Of a DNA stretch of 64,000 nucleotides, positions 19,332-28,859 are shown piece by piece. The stretch spans positions 1-64,000 of the forward strand of contig NZ_CAKASM010000008.1 of the NCBI RefSeq assembly GCF_916858675.1, in the 5' to 3' direction. The position numbers and the translations under genes were made by a program. The notes under the pieces are model-generated. The model did no database searches. It worked only from the letters and a program-made list of their open reading frames with translations, and was not told the DNA's origin. Origin of the DNA: Sphingomonas sp. Leaf21 (GTDB lineage: Bacteria > Pseudomonadota > Alphaproteobacteria > Sphingomonadales > Sphingomonadaceae). Each line of letters starts with the position of its first letter. Within the stretch, counting starts at the first letter, position 1.

Positions 19332-21466
19332 TCGCCACGCTGCCCCCGACCGACTCGCTCGCCTGGATCGACATGCTGGGACAGGTCGCGCGGCATTACC
19401 GGATGCCCTTCCCCGAACAGCGCGCGCGGCTGACCGCCTTGTGGCAGGGCGGCACCGACGAGGAGACCCGGGTCCGCGCGATCGCGCGCGCCTCGGGCCT
19501 GTCGGTGCGCTTCGTGGCACCGGGCGCAATCAAGCTGACGAGCTGGCGGTTGCCCGTCATCGCCTGCCTGACGGATGGCGAGCTGGCGCTGGTCACCGGC
19601 ATCGATGCCGAGGGACAGGTGCAGTGTACCGTCGCGGGCGAGGATGGCCTGACCGTCGAGCGCCCCGTCGCGATGCTGGTCGAACAGACCCGGCTCTTCG
19701 TCGTTCCCCGCCCCGCGCGATCGGCATCCGACGTCCGGGTCGACAGCTATATCCGCCCGTTCGAGGAGCATTGGCTGCGCGGCCTGCTTCTCCAGGACGC
19801 GCGCAGCTATGGCCATGTCGCGGTCGCCTCGGTCGTGACCAACTGCCTGGGGCTGGCGGGCGTTCTCTTCTCGATGCAGGTCTATGACCGCGTCGTTCCC
19901 GCCCAGTCGATGCCGACGCTCTATATCCTGTTCCTCGGCGTGCTGCTCGCGACGGGGTTCGACTTCGTGCTGCGTCGGCTTCGCGTCGGGATCACCGACA
20001 TTCTCGGCAAGCGCGCCGATCTGCGGCTGTCGGACCGGGTGTTCGGCCATGCACTCCGCGTCCGCAACCGCTCGCGCCCGACCTCGACCGGGACGTTCAT
20101 CGCGCAGCTGCGCGACCTCGACCAGGTCCGCGACATGCTGACCTCGACCACTGTCGCGGCGGTGGCGGACCTGCCCTTCTTCTTCCTCTTCCTCGTCATC
20201 CTCGCCTTTATCGGCGGCGTGCTGGCGCTGGTGCCCGTCGTTGCGCTCGTCGCGCTGCTGCTGCCCAGCCTGCTCGCCCAGCGTCGCCTTCGCGCCCATG
20301 CGACCGAGTCCATGCGCGAAACCTCGCTGCGGAACGCGCTGCTGGTCGAGGCGGTGCAGGGAATAGAGGACATCAAGACGCTCCAGGCCGAGGAGCGCTT
20401 CCAGCGCCAGTGGAACCATTGCAACGCGGTGGCGGGGGAGGCGCAGCTACGCCTGCGCGGGCTGACCGCCAGCCTGTCGACCTGGGCGCAGAGCGTTCAG
20501 AACGCGGTCTATGCGACCGTCATCTTCGTCGGCGCGCCGATGGTGATCGCGGGGGACATCACGACCGGCGCGCTGGTCGCCACCTCGATGCTCGCCAGCC
20601 GGATGATGGCGCCGATGGGACAGGTCTCGCACCTGCTCGGCCGCTATCAGCATGCCAAGGTCGCGGCAAACAGCCTGGACCAGATCATGGCGCTGCCGGT
20701 CGACAATCCGGACGCCGAACATCGCATCCCCCTGCCCTCCGCGCGCGGCAGCTTCACGCTGCGCACCGCGGTCTTCTCCTACGCCGATCCGCAATCGCCC
20801 CCCGCGCTGACTGTCCCCCGGCTGGAGATCGCGGGCGGCGAGAAGATCGCGGTGCTCGGCCGCAACGGCGCGGGCAAGTCGACGCTGCTCCAGGGCCTGT
20901 CGGGTATGCTGCAACCGGTATCGGGCGAAGTGCTGCTCGACGACCTGGCGCTTCACCAGATCGATCCCGCCGATGTCCGGAGAGAGGTCGCGCTGCTCAC
21001 CCAGAACAGCCGGTTGTTCCACGGCAGCCTGCGCGAGAACCTGACCATGGGCGCGCCGATGGCGGGGAATGACGCGATCCTCGCCGCGCTGGAGATGGTC
21101 GGCGCGATCGACTTCGTTCGGCGCCTCCGCGACGGGCTGGAGCATGTCGTGCTCGAAGGCGGAATGGGTCTTTCAGGTGGTCAGCAACAGGCGCTGCTGC
21201 TCGCCCGCCTGCTGATCCGCCAGCCGCAGGTGATGCTGCTCGACGAACCGACCGCCGCGATGGACGAAGCCTCCGAACGGCAGTTCATCGCCCGCTTCAA
21301 GGACTGGAGCCGCGACCGCACCGTGGTCGTCGCGACGCACAGGATGCGGGTGCTCGACTGGGTCGACCGGGTGATCGTGATCGACAATGGCGTGATCCTG
21401 CTCGACCAGCCCAAGGCGCAGGCGCTCGCCACGCTGCAGGGCGCGTCGCGGAGCCACGCGGCATGA
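19328..21466 (+). CDS. T1SS ABC transporter ATPase/permease (LapB/BapC-type)
   Basis: A fused exporter of 712 residues. Residues 1-130 form a C39-like domain that lacks the catalytic cysteine, as in LapB/HlyB-type transporters that do not cleave their cargo. The membrane domain covers about 155-450 with hydrophobic stretches such as LPFFFLFLVILAFIGGVLAL. The nucleotide-binding domain shows Walker A GRNGAGKST (511-519), signature LSGGQ (615-619) and Walker B LLDE (D639-E640). GTG at 19328 overlaps the tolC-like stop; the hlyD-like ATG overlaps its own stop (ATGA). This order and coupling support one operon for exporting the adhesin. Confidence 0.88.
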   Translation: MIATLPPTDSLAWIDMLGQVARHYRMPFPEQRARLTALWQGGTDEETRVRAIARASGLSVRFVAPGAIKLTSWRLPVIACLTDGELALVTGIDAEGQVQCTVAGEDGLTVERPVAMLVEQTRLFVVPRPARSASDVRVDSYIRPFEEHWLRGLLLQDARSYGHVAVASVVTNCLGLAGVLFSMQVYDRVVPAQSMPTLYILFLGVLLATGFDFVLRRLRVGITDILGKRADLRLSDRVFGHALRVRNRSRPTSTGTFIAQLRDLDQVRDMLTSTTVAAVADLPFFFLFLVILAFIGGVLALVPVVALVALLLPSLLAQRRLRAHATESMRETSLRNALLVEAVQGIEDIKTLQAEERFQRQWNHCNAVAGEAQLRLRGLTASLSTWAQSVQNAVYATVIFVGAPMVIAGDITTGALVATSMLASRMMAPMGQVSHLLGRYQHAKVAANSLDQIMALPVDNPDAEHRIPLPSARGSFTLRTAVFSYADPQSPPALTVPRLEIAGGEKIAVLGRNGAGKSTLLQGLSGMLQPVSGEVLLDDLALHQIDPADVRREVALLTQNSRLFHGSLRENLTMGAPMAGNDAILAALEMVGAIDFVRRLRDGLEHVVLEGGMGLSGGQQQALLLARLLIRQPQVMLLDEPTAAMDEASERQFIARFKDWSRDRTVVVATHRMRVLDWVDRVIVIDNGVILLDQPKAQALATLQGASRSHAA

Positions 21467-22650
21467 GCGCGTCTGCGACCTTCGACGACCGGCCCTTCGC
21501 GGACGAGGGCGGTGCGCAGTTGCTGGCGGCGCGACGAATGCTGTGGGTGCTGACCGCATTGTTCGTCGTCGCGCTGGTATGGGCGTGGTTCGCTGATCTG
21601 GACGAGGTGGCGACCGGCACGGGCCGCGTCGTGCCGACCAGTCGCGAACAGGTCATGCAGTCGCTCGAGGGCGGTATCCTCGCCAGGATGCTGGTGCGGC
21701 AGGACGACATCGTGAAGCCGGGCCAGATCCTCGCACAGCTCGACCCCACACAGGCCGGATCGACGGTCGAGGAAAGCGCGGCCAAGTATCGCGCCGCGCT
21801 CGCCGCCCAGGCACGGCTCCAGGCGGAGGTCAACGGCACGCCGCTGTCCTTCCCCGCCGAACTGGACGCCTTCCCCACGCTCAAGGCCGAACAGCAGCGC
21901 CTCTATGATGCGCGCCGCCGCAGCCTCGCCAGCTCGCTGGGCCTGATCGACGAATCGCTCGCCCTGATCGGTCGCGAGGTCGGGATCGGGGAATCGCTGA
22001 TCGAGGTCGGCGCGGCGAGCAATGTCGAGGTGCTCCGGCTGAAGCGCCAGCGTGCCGATCTCGATCTGAAGAAGGCCGATCTACGCTCGCAATATATCGT
22101 CGAGGCGCGGCAGGATCTGAGCAAGGTCAGCGAAGAGGTCGAGGCGCTCGCCCCGGTCGTGCGCGGACGCTCCGACACGCTCAGCCGCCTGACCCTTCGT
22201 TCGCCGGTGCGCGGCGTGGTCAAGGCCATCGAGGTGTCGACCATCGGCGGCGTCATCCCGCCGGGCGGCAAGATCATGGAGATCGTGCCGCTCGACGAAC
22301 GGCTGCTGGTCGAGGCGCGGATCTCGCCACGCGACATCGCCTTCATCCGCCCCGGCCAGCGCGCCAGCGTCAAGATCACGGCCTATGACTATGCGATCTT
22401 CGGCGGGCTGGAGGGGCGCGTCAGCAGCATTTCGCCCGACACCATCCGCGACGAGGTCAATCCGGACGTCTATTACTACCGCGTCTTCGTGCGGACGACG
22501 GCGGACTCGCTGGTCAACAAGGCGGGCAAGCGTTTTCCGATCGTCCCCGGCATGATCGCGACCGCCGATATCCACACCGGCAGCAAGACCGTTCTGCAAT
22601 ATCTGCTCAAGCCGCTCAACCGCGCGCGCGAAGCGATGCGCGAACGATGA
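21463..22650 (+). CDS. HlyD-family membrane fusion protein of the T1SS
   Basis: A 395-residue periplasmic adaptor. One membrane segment lies at about 27-46 (LWVLTALFVVALVWAWF), followed by the barrel-sandwich start QVMQSLEGGILARMLVRQDD, a coiled coil (about 140-230) and the second lipoyl half SPVRGVVKAIEVSTIGGVIPPG. Length and layout match LapC/BapD. It links the inner-membrane ABC exporter to the TolC-like channel. The ATG overlaps the ABC stop codon. A short GC-rich gap then separates it from the MarR-like gene. Confidence 0.87.
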   Translation: MSASATFDDRPFADEGGAQLLAARRMLWVLTALFVVALVWAWFADLDEVATGTGRVVPTSREQVMQSLEGGILARMLVRQDDIVKPGQILAQLDPTQAGSTVEESAAKYRAALAAQARLQAEVNGTPLSFPAELDAFPTLKAEQQRLYDARRRSLASSLGLIDESLALIGREVGIGESLIEVGAASNVEVLRLKRQRADLDLKKADLRSQYIVEARQDLSKVSEEVEALAPVVRGRSDTLSRLTLRSPVRGVVKAIEVSTIGGVIPPGGKIMEIVPLDERLLVEARISPRDIAFIRPGQRASVKITAYDYAIFGGLEGRVSSISPDTIRDEVNPDVYYYRVFVRTTADSLVNKAGKRFPIVPGMIATADIHTGSKTVLQYLLKPLNRAREAMRER

Positions 22651-22729
22651 GTGCCCCCCTCTCCCATCCGCCCATCCCCTGCCCTCCCATGGGTGCGTGC
22701 CGCCCATGGCTTCAGTCGAGGATCTGACC

Positions 22730-23167
22730 ATGACGAAACCTATCGCTGCCCGCGAGTTCGCCATTCATGGACTTGTGCCCATCAACCCGATGCGGACCGC
22801 CAGACAGGGCCGAGCGACGCTGGTCGACCTGGCGCGACAAACCCAGGCGATGCGCGCCAATGTCGCGCAGTTCTTTCCGCGCGACATCTTTCGCGACTCC
22901 GCCTGGGACATGATGCTCGAACTGTTCATCGCCGAACAGGAAGGCCGTCCGATCTGCGTCAAGGAGCTGATCCTGGTGTCGGGCGAAAGCTCCACCAGCG
23001 CGCTACGCCGGATCGACCGGCTGGAGACCGCGGCGCTGTTGCGGCGGCGGACCGATCCGGCCGATCACCGGCGACTGGCCGTCACCCTGACCCCGCGTGG
23101 CACCGACGCGATGACCGCGATGCTCCGCCACCTCTATCTGACGATGGGCGAGGCCGACAGCCACTGA
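22730..23167 (+). CDS. MarR-like winged-helix regulator near the T1SS operon
   Basis: A DNA-binding protein of 145 residues with a winged helix at about 65-125. The recognition part is CVKELILVSGESSTSALRRIDRLETAALLRRR, and the wing is RRTDPADHRRLAVTLTPRG. Start at ATG 22730 is favoured by GAGG nine bases upstream; a GTG at 22697 in the same frame would add 11 residues. It lies 79 bases after the hlyD-like gene, so it may belong to the same transcript and control adhesin export, but that is inference. It is convergent with the TonB receptor, 7 bases apart. Confidence 0.65.
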   Translation: MTKPIAAREFAIHGLVPINPMRTARQGRATLVDLARQTQAMRANVAQFFPRDIFRDSAWDMMLELFIAEQEGRPICVKELILVSGESSTSALRRIDRLETAALLRRRTDPADHRRLAVTLTPRGTDAMTAMLRHLYLTMGEADSH

Positions 23168-23174
23168 CCGCGCA

Positions 23175-25397
23175 TCACCAGCGGGCGTCCCAGCCCAGGG
23201 TGAAGGTCCGCCCGCGCCCGGCGAAGAAGGCGAGATTGTCGTTCGGCAGCCGGGTGTCGCTGTTATAGTCGATATAGAAGCGGTCGAAGATATTCTGCGC
23301 GCTGAGCGACAGTCCGCCGAACGACGTCTGGTAGCGCAGATAGGCGTCCGTCACCGTATAGCCGCCGAAATTATTGCGTGGATCGGGGTTCGCCTTGCCG
23401 TGGAAGCTGCGCGACAGATACATCTGGGTCTGGACGCGCGCGGTCAGCGGGCCCGCGGCATAATCGGCGGCCAGGTTCATCCGGTCGGGCGAGATATTGG
23501 TGCCGTCCAGATCGGTATCGACGATCCCGTCCGGGTTGCGGGTGTCGCTGTCATATTTCCCGATCAGATGCGCATAGCCGGTCGAGACGCGAAGGCCCCG
23601 CACCGGCGTGCGCAGGCCCAGGTTGACCTCCAGCCCCTGTATCTCGACACGCTGGCGCTGCACCTGGAAGATGCCGTTGCCCAGCGCCAGCAGCACCTGG
23701 CCGTTGTTGCTGGTCGACCAGAAATAGGTCGTACTCGCATCCAGCGGCCCGCGCTTCACCTCCACCCCGATCTCGCGATTGTTGGAGATGACGGGATCGA
23801 TCGCCCGGAAGTTGCCGAGGTCGGTGCCGGGCGTATCGACCGCGCGGGTGATCCGCCCGATATCGGCCATCGTGAAACCCTCGGCATAGCTGGCATAGGC
23901 GCGGATGCCGGTCAGCGGCTCGACGATCACGCCGCCATTGGTCATGATCCGGTCGAAGCCGGGCTCCCCGCCCCTGACGCTGACCCCGCCGAACGTGGCC
24001 GGGTTGCTGCCGTCATAGGTGGTGGAGACGAGCGTGTGATAGTCGGCGATGCGGACCTTCACATTCTCCCACCGCGCGCCACCCGCCAGCCGGACCACGC
24101 CGTCGAACAGCTTCAGATTGGCCTGGACGAACGGCGCCAGGCTGCGGAAGTCGGCGGGCGGCACCCAGACGCGGTTGGTCGCGATCAGCCGCTGCTCCGA
24201 GCGATCCTCGAGCGCGTCGAAGCCGATCGTCGCCACCAGCGCCTCGAACCCCGGCACCGCGCGTTCGTAGCTGGCCCGCAGCCCAAGCTTGCGCGAGCGG
24301 TTCTCCGACTGGTCGAGCAGCGTGCCGACCGGCGCGATCGCCGGATCCTGGAAGGTCGCGATCGGGGTCAACTCGCCGCCGAACGTGTCGTAGGTTCGGT
24401 TCAGGAAAAGCTGCGCGACCAGATTGCCGCCCGCCACGTCATGATCGGTATAGGATAGCGACACCGCTTCCGCCTTGTTCGCGGCGGGCTTGCCCGGCGG
24501 CGTGCCGCGCACCGCGCTGGTCGGGACGCCAGTCCGGCGATTGCCCGCCAGCGCGACGAAGCGCCCCTCCCCGTTGAGTTCGTAGCGGTTGACGATCAGA
24601 TCGAACCGCCCGCTGTCGCGAACCTGCGCGCCCAGTCGCGCGAAGAAATCCGTGGCGTGCGAATCCTGCGTCTCGCCCTGGGTCAGGTTGATGCCGATCC
24701 GGCGCCCCTGCGCATCGTAGAAGACGCCGCGCCGCTCGTAGGATGCGCCCAAGGTCGCGTCGAAGATTCCCGCCTTGTACTGGACCAGCCCGGCGACCTT
24801 GCCGCCCGGCGAGTCGGCCTCCAATCCGTTCGCCACCGTTCCCTGCACCAGCGTGCGTCCCGACAATCCCTCGGTCGTCGGCGGCCCAACCGTCACCTGG
24901 TTGACGATCCCGCCGGTGCCACCGATCCCCTGAAGCGCGTTGGAGCCATAGATCACTTCGACCCGGTCGATGAAGAAGCCATCGATCGTGAAGCCGTCGC
25001 GGCTGCCGTCGCGCAGCGGCGTCGTCTGCGGGATGCCGTTGATCGCGTAGAGCGGCGAGCGACCGCGCAGCGTCTCCCCCGCGCCCGACAGCTTGCCGCG
25101 CGTCGGCGAAAAGCTGGGCGTCAACGCGGCGACCGCGTCGGTGACGCTGCCCGAAATGGCGATCTGCTGGTCGAGTGCCGCCTTGTCGATGATATCGATG
25201 GTCAGCGGCAGCGCGTTGGGCGGCAGGATCGTCCGCGCGGCGGTGATGACCACCTCCGCCGCGTCGCCACGCGGGTCGGCGGTGCCGTCATCCTGCGCCA
25301 GGGCTGCCGACGATCCCCCGATCATCGCCGCGATCGAAACGCCCAGCGAAAGCACCCGGCGTCCCGCCGCCATCCCCGATTTCCCCGAACGCTTCAT
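23175..25397 (-). CDS. TonB-dependent siderophore-type receptor
   Basis: A 740-residue outer-membrane receptor. Residues 1-35 are a signal peptide (AALAQ). The plug domain starts at about 47 (AEVVITAARTILPPNALPLTIDII) and includes GETLRGRSPLYAINGIP; the 22-strand barrel follows and ends with FTLGWDARW, with the terminal aromatic residue typical of outer-membrane barrels. The divergent neighbour is a PepSY/flavodoxin reductase of the kind that reduces iron-siderophores, so Fe(III)-siderophore uptake is the most likely role. The exact ligand cannot be told. The shared 78-base intergenic region has an AT-rich Fur-like site. Confidence 0.82.
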   Translation of the reverse strand: MKRSGKSGMAAGRRVLSLGVSIAAMIGGSSAALAQDDGTADPRGDAAEVVITAARTILPPNALPLTIDIIDKAALDQQIAISGSVTDAVAALTPSFSPTRGKLSGAGETLRGRSPLYAINGIPQTTPLRDGSRDGFTIDGFFIDRVEVIYGSNALQGIGGTGGIVNQVTVGPPTTEGLSGRTLVQGTVANGLEADSPGGKVAGLVQYKAGIFDATLGASYERRGVFYDAQGRRIGINLTQGETQDSHATDFFARLGAQVRDSGRFDLIVNRYELNGEGRFVALAGNRRTGVPTSAVRGTPPGKPAANKAEAVSLSYTDHDVAGGNLVAQLFLNRTYDTFGGELTPIATFQDPAIAPVGTLLDQSENRSRKLGLRASYERAVPGFEALVATIGFDALEDRSEQRLIATNRVWVPPADFRSLAPFVQANLKLFDGVVRLAGGARWENVKVRIADYHTLVSTTYDGSNPATFGGVSVRGGEPGFDRIMTNGGVIVEPLTGIRAYASYAEGFTMADIGRITRAVDTPGTDLGNFRAIDPVISNNREIGVEVKRGPLDASTTYFWSTSNNGQVLLALGNGIFQVQRQRVEIQGLEVNLGLRTPVRGLRVSTGYAHLIGKYDSDTRNPDGIVDTDLDGTNISPDRMNLAADYAAGPLTARVQTQMYLSRSFHGKANPDPRNNFGGYTVTDAYLRYQTSFGGLSLSAQNIFDRFYIDYNSDTRLPNDNLAFFAGRGRTFTLGWDARW

Positions 25398-25440
25398 TCT
25401 ACCCCCGAAACCATTGACGTTGTTGCGGCGGTCGCCTAAC

Positions 25441-25461
25441 GCAAGTCATTATCAATAACAA
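25441..25461. promoter_or_regulatory. Fur-like AT-rich site between receptor and reductase genes
   Basis: GCAAGTCATTATCAATAACA stands out as an AT-rich block in GC-rich DNA. Its reverse strand reads TTGATAATGACTTGC, close to the proteobacterial Fur pattern of GATAAT/ATTATC hexamers. It lies 15-35 bases before the reductase start and 44-64 bases before the receptor start, well placed to repress both. Confidence 0.45.
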
Positions 25462-25475
25462 GGGCTGTCGGGCCG

Positions 25476-27968
25476 GTGATATCGACGCGTAGCGTGCTGT
25501 TCCAGATTCACTGGTTCCTCGGGATCACCGCCGGGCTGGTACTGGCCGTCATGGCTGTGACGGGCGCCCTGATCAGCTTCGAGCCCGAGATACTGGCGGC
25601 GACCAATCCCGGCATCGTGACGGTCGCGCCGGGACGCGGCGCGCCGCTGGCCGCCCCCGCCCTGATCGCGCGGATCAGCGCCCAGCACCCCGATACGCGC
25701 ATTTCGCGCCTGGTGGTCGAGAGCGACCCGACAAGGGCGGCGTTCGTCACCTATGCGCTCGGCGACGCGAAGAAGCGGCTGCGGGGCTATGTCGATCCGA
25801 CCTCCGGCCGGATACTGGGCGAGCCACGCGGGTCAGGTTTTTTCGAGACGGTGGAGAACCTCCATCGCTGGCTTGCGCTCCCTGGCAAGGGCAACGGTTT
25901 CGGTCGGCAGATCACCGGCTTCGCCGCGCTGTCGCTGATCTATTTCGCGCTGTCCGGCCTCTATCTGCGCTGGCCGCGCAAGCCGCTCGACTGGCGCAAC
26001 TGGTTCGTGCTTGACCTACGGATGACCGGACGGAACCTGTACCGCGCGCTGCATGCCGTCATCGGCGGCTGGGTCCTGATCTTCTATCTCATCAGCGCGG
26101 GGACGGGGCTTTGGTGGTCCTATGACTGGTATCGCACCGGCGTCCGGCATCTCCTGTCGAGCGAGCAGGCGTCGCACGGGCCGCGCGAAGGCGGCAAGCG
26201 CCGTCGCGGGGCAGACGACGACGCGCCCGTCGACCTCGCCGCGACATGGCGTTCCTTCGAACGGGCGACCGCAAACCGCGCCTATGAGCGCGTCACCGCG
26301 ACCGTCCGCGACGGCAGCGTCCAGTTCCGCGCCAAGCTGCCAGATGGCCGCCATGACCGGGTATCCGACGAACTCAGCATCGACGCCGCCACGGCGCGCG
26401 TCACCGCCGACCAGCCCTATGCGCAGCGACCGCTGGGCGACGATATCGTGACGAGCGTCTATGAGATCCATCGTGGCGCCTATTTCGGGCTGGCCGGGCG
26501 GATCGTCATGACGCTGACCAGCCTCACCATGCCGCTGTTCACCATCACCGGCTTTCTGCTGTATTTCGCACGGCGGCGACGAAAGGCCGCACTCGGCGCG
26601 GTGCCGACCGATATCGCCCCGGTTCCCGCCGGAACGGCGACAACCCTCGTCGCCTATGCCAGCCAGACCGGATCCGCCGAGCGGATCGCGCGATTGACCG
26701 CGCAGGCGATGCCCGGTGCCGCCGCGCTGCCCATCGCCGCGCTGACGCCCATGCAACTGGCGCGGGTCGACAGGCTGTTCGTCGTCGCCAGCACTTATGG
26801 CGAGGGCGAGCCGCCCGATGCCGCGCGCGGCTTTGCCCGGATCATGGCGCGGGCGCCCGACGATTTCTCGCACCTCTCATACGCCGTGCTGGCCCTGGGC
26901 GACCGCGAATATCCCGATTTCTGCGCCTTCGGCCACCGGATCGACCAGTGGCTGCACAGCGGTGGCGCCCAGCGGCTGTTCGACGTGATCGAGCAGGACG
27001 GCGAGGATGCCGACGCACAGCGTCTCTGGCAGCAGCAGCTCGCCAGCCTCGGCGCGCGGACCGACCAGCCCGACTGGGCCCCAGCGCCGATGGCCGAGTG
27101 GCGGCTGGTCGAGCGACGCCTGCTCAATCCGGGCAGCAGCGGCGGCGAAACCTGGCATATCGCGCTGGAGCCGGTGGAGCCCCCGGCGGACTGGGCGGCG
27201 GGCGACATACTGGAAATCCTGCCGCGACAGGATGTTCGCCGGGTCGAGGCGTTCCTGGCGGCCACCGGCTTGACCGATACGCCCGACCTGCGTGGGCGGC
27301 TGATGGACAGCATCCTTCCCGTCGGGGCCGGTCCCGGCTTCGACGCCGCAACGCTGCGCCCGCTCGCCCACCGCGAATATTCGATCGCCTCGATCCCCGT
27401 CACAGGGCGCGCCGAGTTGATCGTCCGGCTGGCCATGGCGGAGGACGGCCTGCCGGGTCTGGGCTCGGGCTGGCTATGCCAGGGCGCGGCGATCGGCTCG
27501 GTCGTGCGGGCGCGTGTCCACCGCAACGCCGCGTTCCACGCGCCCGCCGATCCCGCCACGCCGATGCTGCTGATCGGCAACGGGACCGGGCTGGCGGGTC
27601 TGCTCGCGCATCTGCGCGCGCGGGCGGCGAGCGGCGGCGGCCCGGTCTGGCTGTTCTGGGGCGAGCGGCACCCCGATCATGACGATTATCACCGTGCGGA
27701 GCGCCAGGCGCTCCTCGACAGCGGAACCCTGTCGGGCATGGCCACCGCCTGGTCGCGGCTCGGCCATGGTCCGCGCTACGTCCAGCATGTGCTGGCGGAT
27801 TCGGCGGAGACGATCCGCGATGCCGTCGCGGCGGGCGCAGCGATCCATGTCTGTGGCAGCCTGAAGGGCATGGCGGGCGACGTGCATCGCCTGTTGACCG
27901 ATATCCTGGGCGACGAGGTGCTGGAGGATCTGGCGGCGAGCGGCCGCTACGCGCGCGACATCTACTGA
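25476..27968 (+). CDS. PepSY membrane domain / flavodoxin / ferredoxin-NADP reductase fusion
   Basis: An 830-residue inner-membrane reductase. The N-terminal third has PepSY-type membrane helices (FQIHWFLGITAGLVLAVMAV; LYRALHAVIGGWVLIFYLIS; MTLTSLTMPLFTITGFLLYF) with histidines that could bind heme. A flavodoxin-like domain starts near 388 (TLVAYASQTGSAERIARLTAQ). The FAD/NADPH-binding reductase part follows (HREYSIASIP, LLIGNGTGLAGLLAHL, AIHVCGSLKGMA). This architecture is known from proteins annotated as sulfite-reductase-like and linked to siderophore iron release. Context with the TonB receptor supports ferric-siderophore reduction. It overlaps the IclR gene by 7 bases, tail to tail. Confidence 0.8.
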   Translation: MISTRSVLFQIHWFLGITAGLVLAVMAVTGALISFEPEILAATNPGIVTVAPGRGAPLAAPALIARISAQHPDTRISRLVVESDPTRAAFVTYALGDAKKRLRGYVDPTSGRILGEPRGSGFFETVENLHRWLALPGKGNGFGRQITGFAALSLIYFALSGLYLRWPRKPLDWRNWFVLDLRMTGRNLYRALHAVIGGWVLIFYLISAGTGLWWSYDWYRTGVRHLLSSEQASHGPREGGKRRRGADDDAPVDLAATWRSFERATANRAYERVTATVRDGSVQFRAKLPDGRHDRVSDELSIDAATARVTADQPYAQRPLGDDIVTSVYEIHRGAYFGLAGRIVMTLTSLTMPLFTITGFLLYFARRRRKAALGAVPTDIAPVPAGTATTLVAYASQTGSAERIARLTAQAMPGAAALPIAALTPMQLARVDRLFVVASTYGEGEPPDAARGFARIMARAPDDFSHLSYAVLALGDREYPDFCAFGHRIDQWLHSGGAQRLFDVIEQDGEDADAQRLWQQQLASLGARTDQPDWAPAPMAEWRLVERRLLNPGSSGGETWHIALEPVEPPADWAAGDILEILPRQDVRRVEAFLAATGLTDTPDLRGRLMDSILPVGAGPGFDAATLRPLAHREYSIASIPVTGRAELIVRLAMAEDGLPGLGSGWLCQGAAIGSVVRARVHRNAAFHAPADPATPMLLIGNGTGLAGLLAHLRARAASGGGPVWLFWGERHPDHDDYHRAERQALLDSGTLSGMATAWSRLGHGPRYVQHVLADSAETIRDAVAAGAAIHVCGSLKGMAGDVHRLLTDILGDEVLEDLAASGRYARDIY

Positions 27969-28786
27969 GCCGCCGCGCGATCCTCCGCCCGGTGGCCGAG
28001 CTGTTGCGAGATGCGCGCCGTGGTCGCGGCGAGGATGCGGCGCGCCTCCTCGATCGTCACCGATTGCGATCCGTCGATCGTCTCCAGGAACGGGATGGTG
28101 AGCGCCGCCATACACTCCCCGCCAAAGCCGAACACGGGGTAGCTGATGTCGGTGACACCGCGCGTGATCGGGCTTTCGCGCAACTCATAGCCCTGCGCGC
28201 GAACCCTCTCCAGATCCTCGGCGAGCCGCGTCCGGCCGATCGGCCGCCCCTGCGCCAGCTCGACCCGGTCGATGATCCGGCCGAGCTGGGCCTTGGGCGC
28301 GAAGGCGAGCAGCACCTTGCCGGAGCAGCTCGTCACGATATCGATCGACGCCCCCATGCGCAGCGCGAAGCCGCGCGTGCCCGGATTTTCCTCGCGCGCG
28401 ATGACCAGCCCGGCACCACCCTCGATCACCACCAGATGGCAGGACTGCCCCACCGTCAGCGCCAGCGATTGCATCTCGGGAAGCGCAGCGGCGGTCAGCT
28501 GCCGCGCGGGCGTCGCGCGATAGGCGATGTCCAGGAACTTGTACGTCACCCGATACCGATCATCGATCGGCGACTTCTCGAGATAACGCGCCTCTTCCAT
28601 CACCACGACGATGCGGAACAACTCGCCCAGCGAGCGGCCAAGCGCGGTCGCCATCTCGCTGACCAGCATACCCTGCGGGTGGCTGGCCAGCAACTCGATG
28701 ATCAGGAACGCCTTGTCCAGCGCCGGCGCGGCATAGCTGCCCTTGCGGATACGTCCCTCGCCGGTCTTGCCGCCCTCAGCCGTCAT
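27962..28786 (-). CDS. IclR-family transcriptional regulator
   Basis: A 274-residue IclR regulator. The winged helix covers about 16-80 (APALDKAFLIIELLASHPQGMLVSEMATALGRSLGELFRIV), and the effector domain about 95-255 (SCHLVVIEGGAGLVIAREE; TSCSGKVLLAFAP). Start at 28786 is set by GGAGGGG six bases upstream. It lies 73 bases after the zinc alcohol dehydrogenase gene on the same strand and probably shares its transcript. IclR proteins often sense sugar acids or aromatic acids; here a role in controlling the L-fucose/L-galactose genes is inferred. A palindromic operator candidate lies at 29928-29951. Confidence 0.8.
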   Translation of the reverse strand: MTAEGGKTGEGRIRKGSYAAPALDKAFLIIELLASHPQGMLVSEMATALGRSLGELFRIVVVMEEARYLEKSPIDDRYRVTYKFLDIAYRATPARQLTAAALPEMQSLALTVGQSCHLVVIEGGAGLVIAREENPGTRGFALRMGASIDIVTSCSGKVLLAFAPKAQLGRIIDRVELAQGRPIGRTRLAEDLERVRAQGYELRESPITRGVTDISYPVFGFGGECMAALTIPFLETIDGSQSVTIEEARRILAATTARISQQLGHRAEDRAAAQ

Positions 28787-28859
28787 GCCATTCCCCTCCA
28801 TCGTCATGGGATTAGGGCGGCATGACGCGCCGGGCAAGCGGCGTCGCGCAGGCGCCGTG

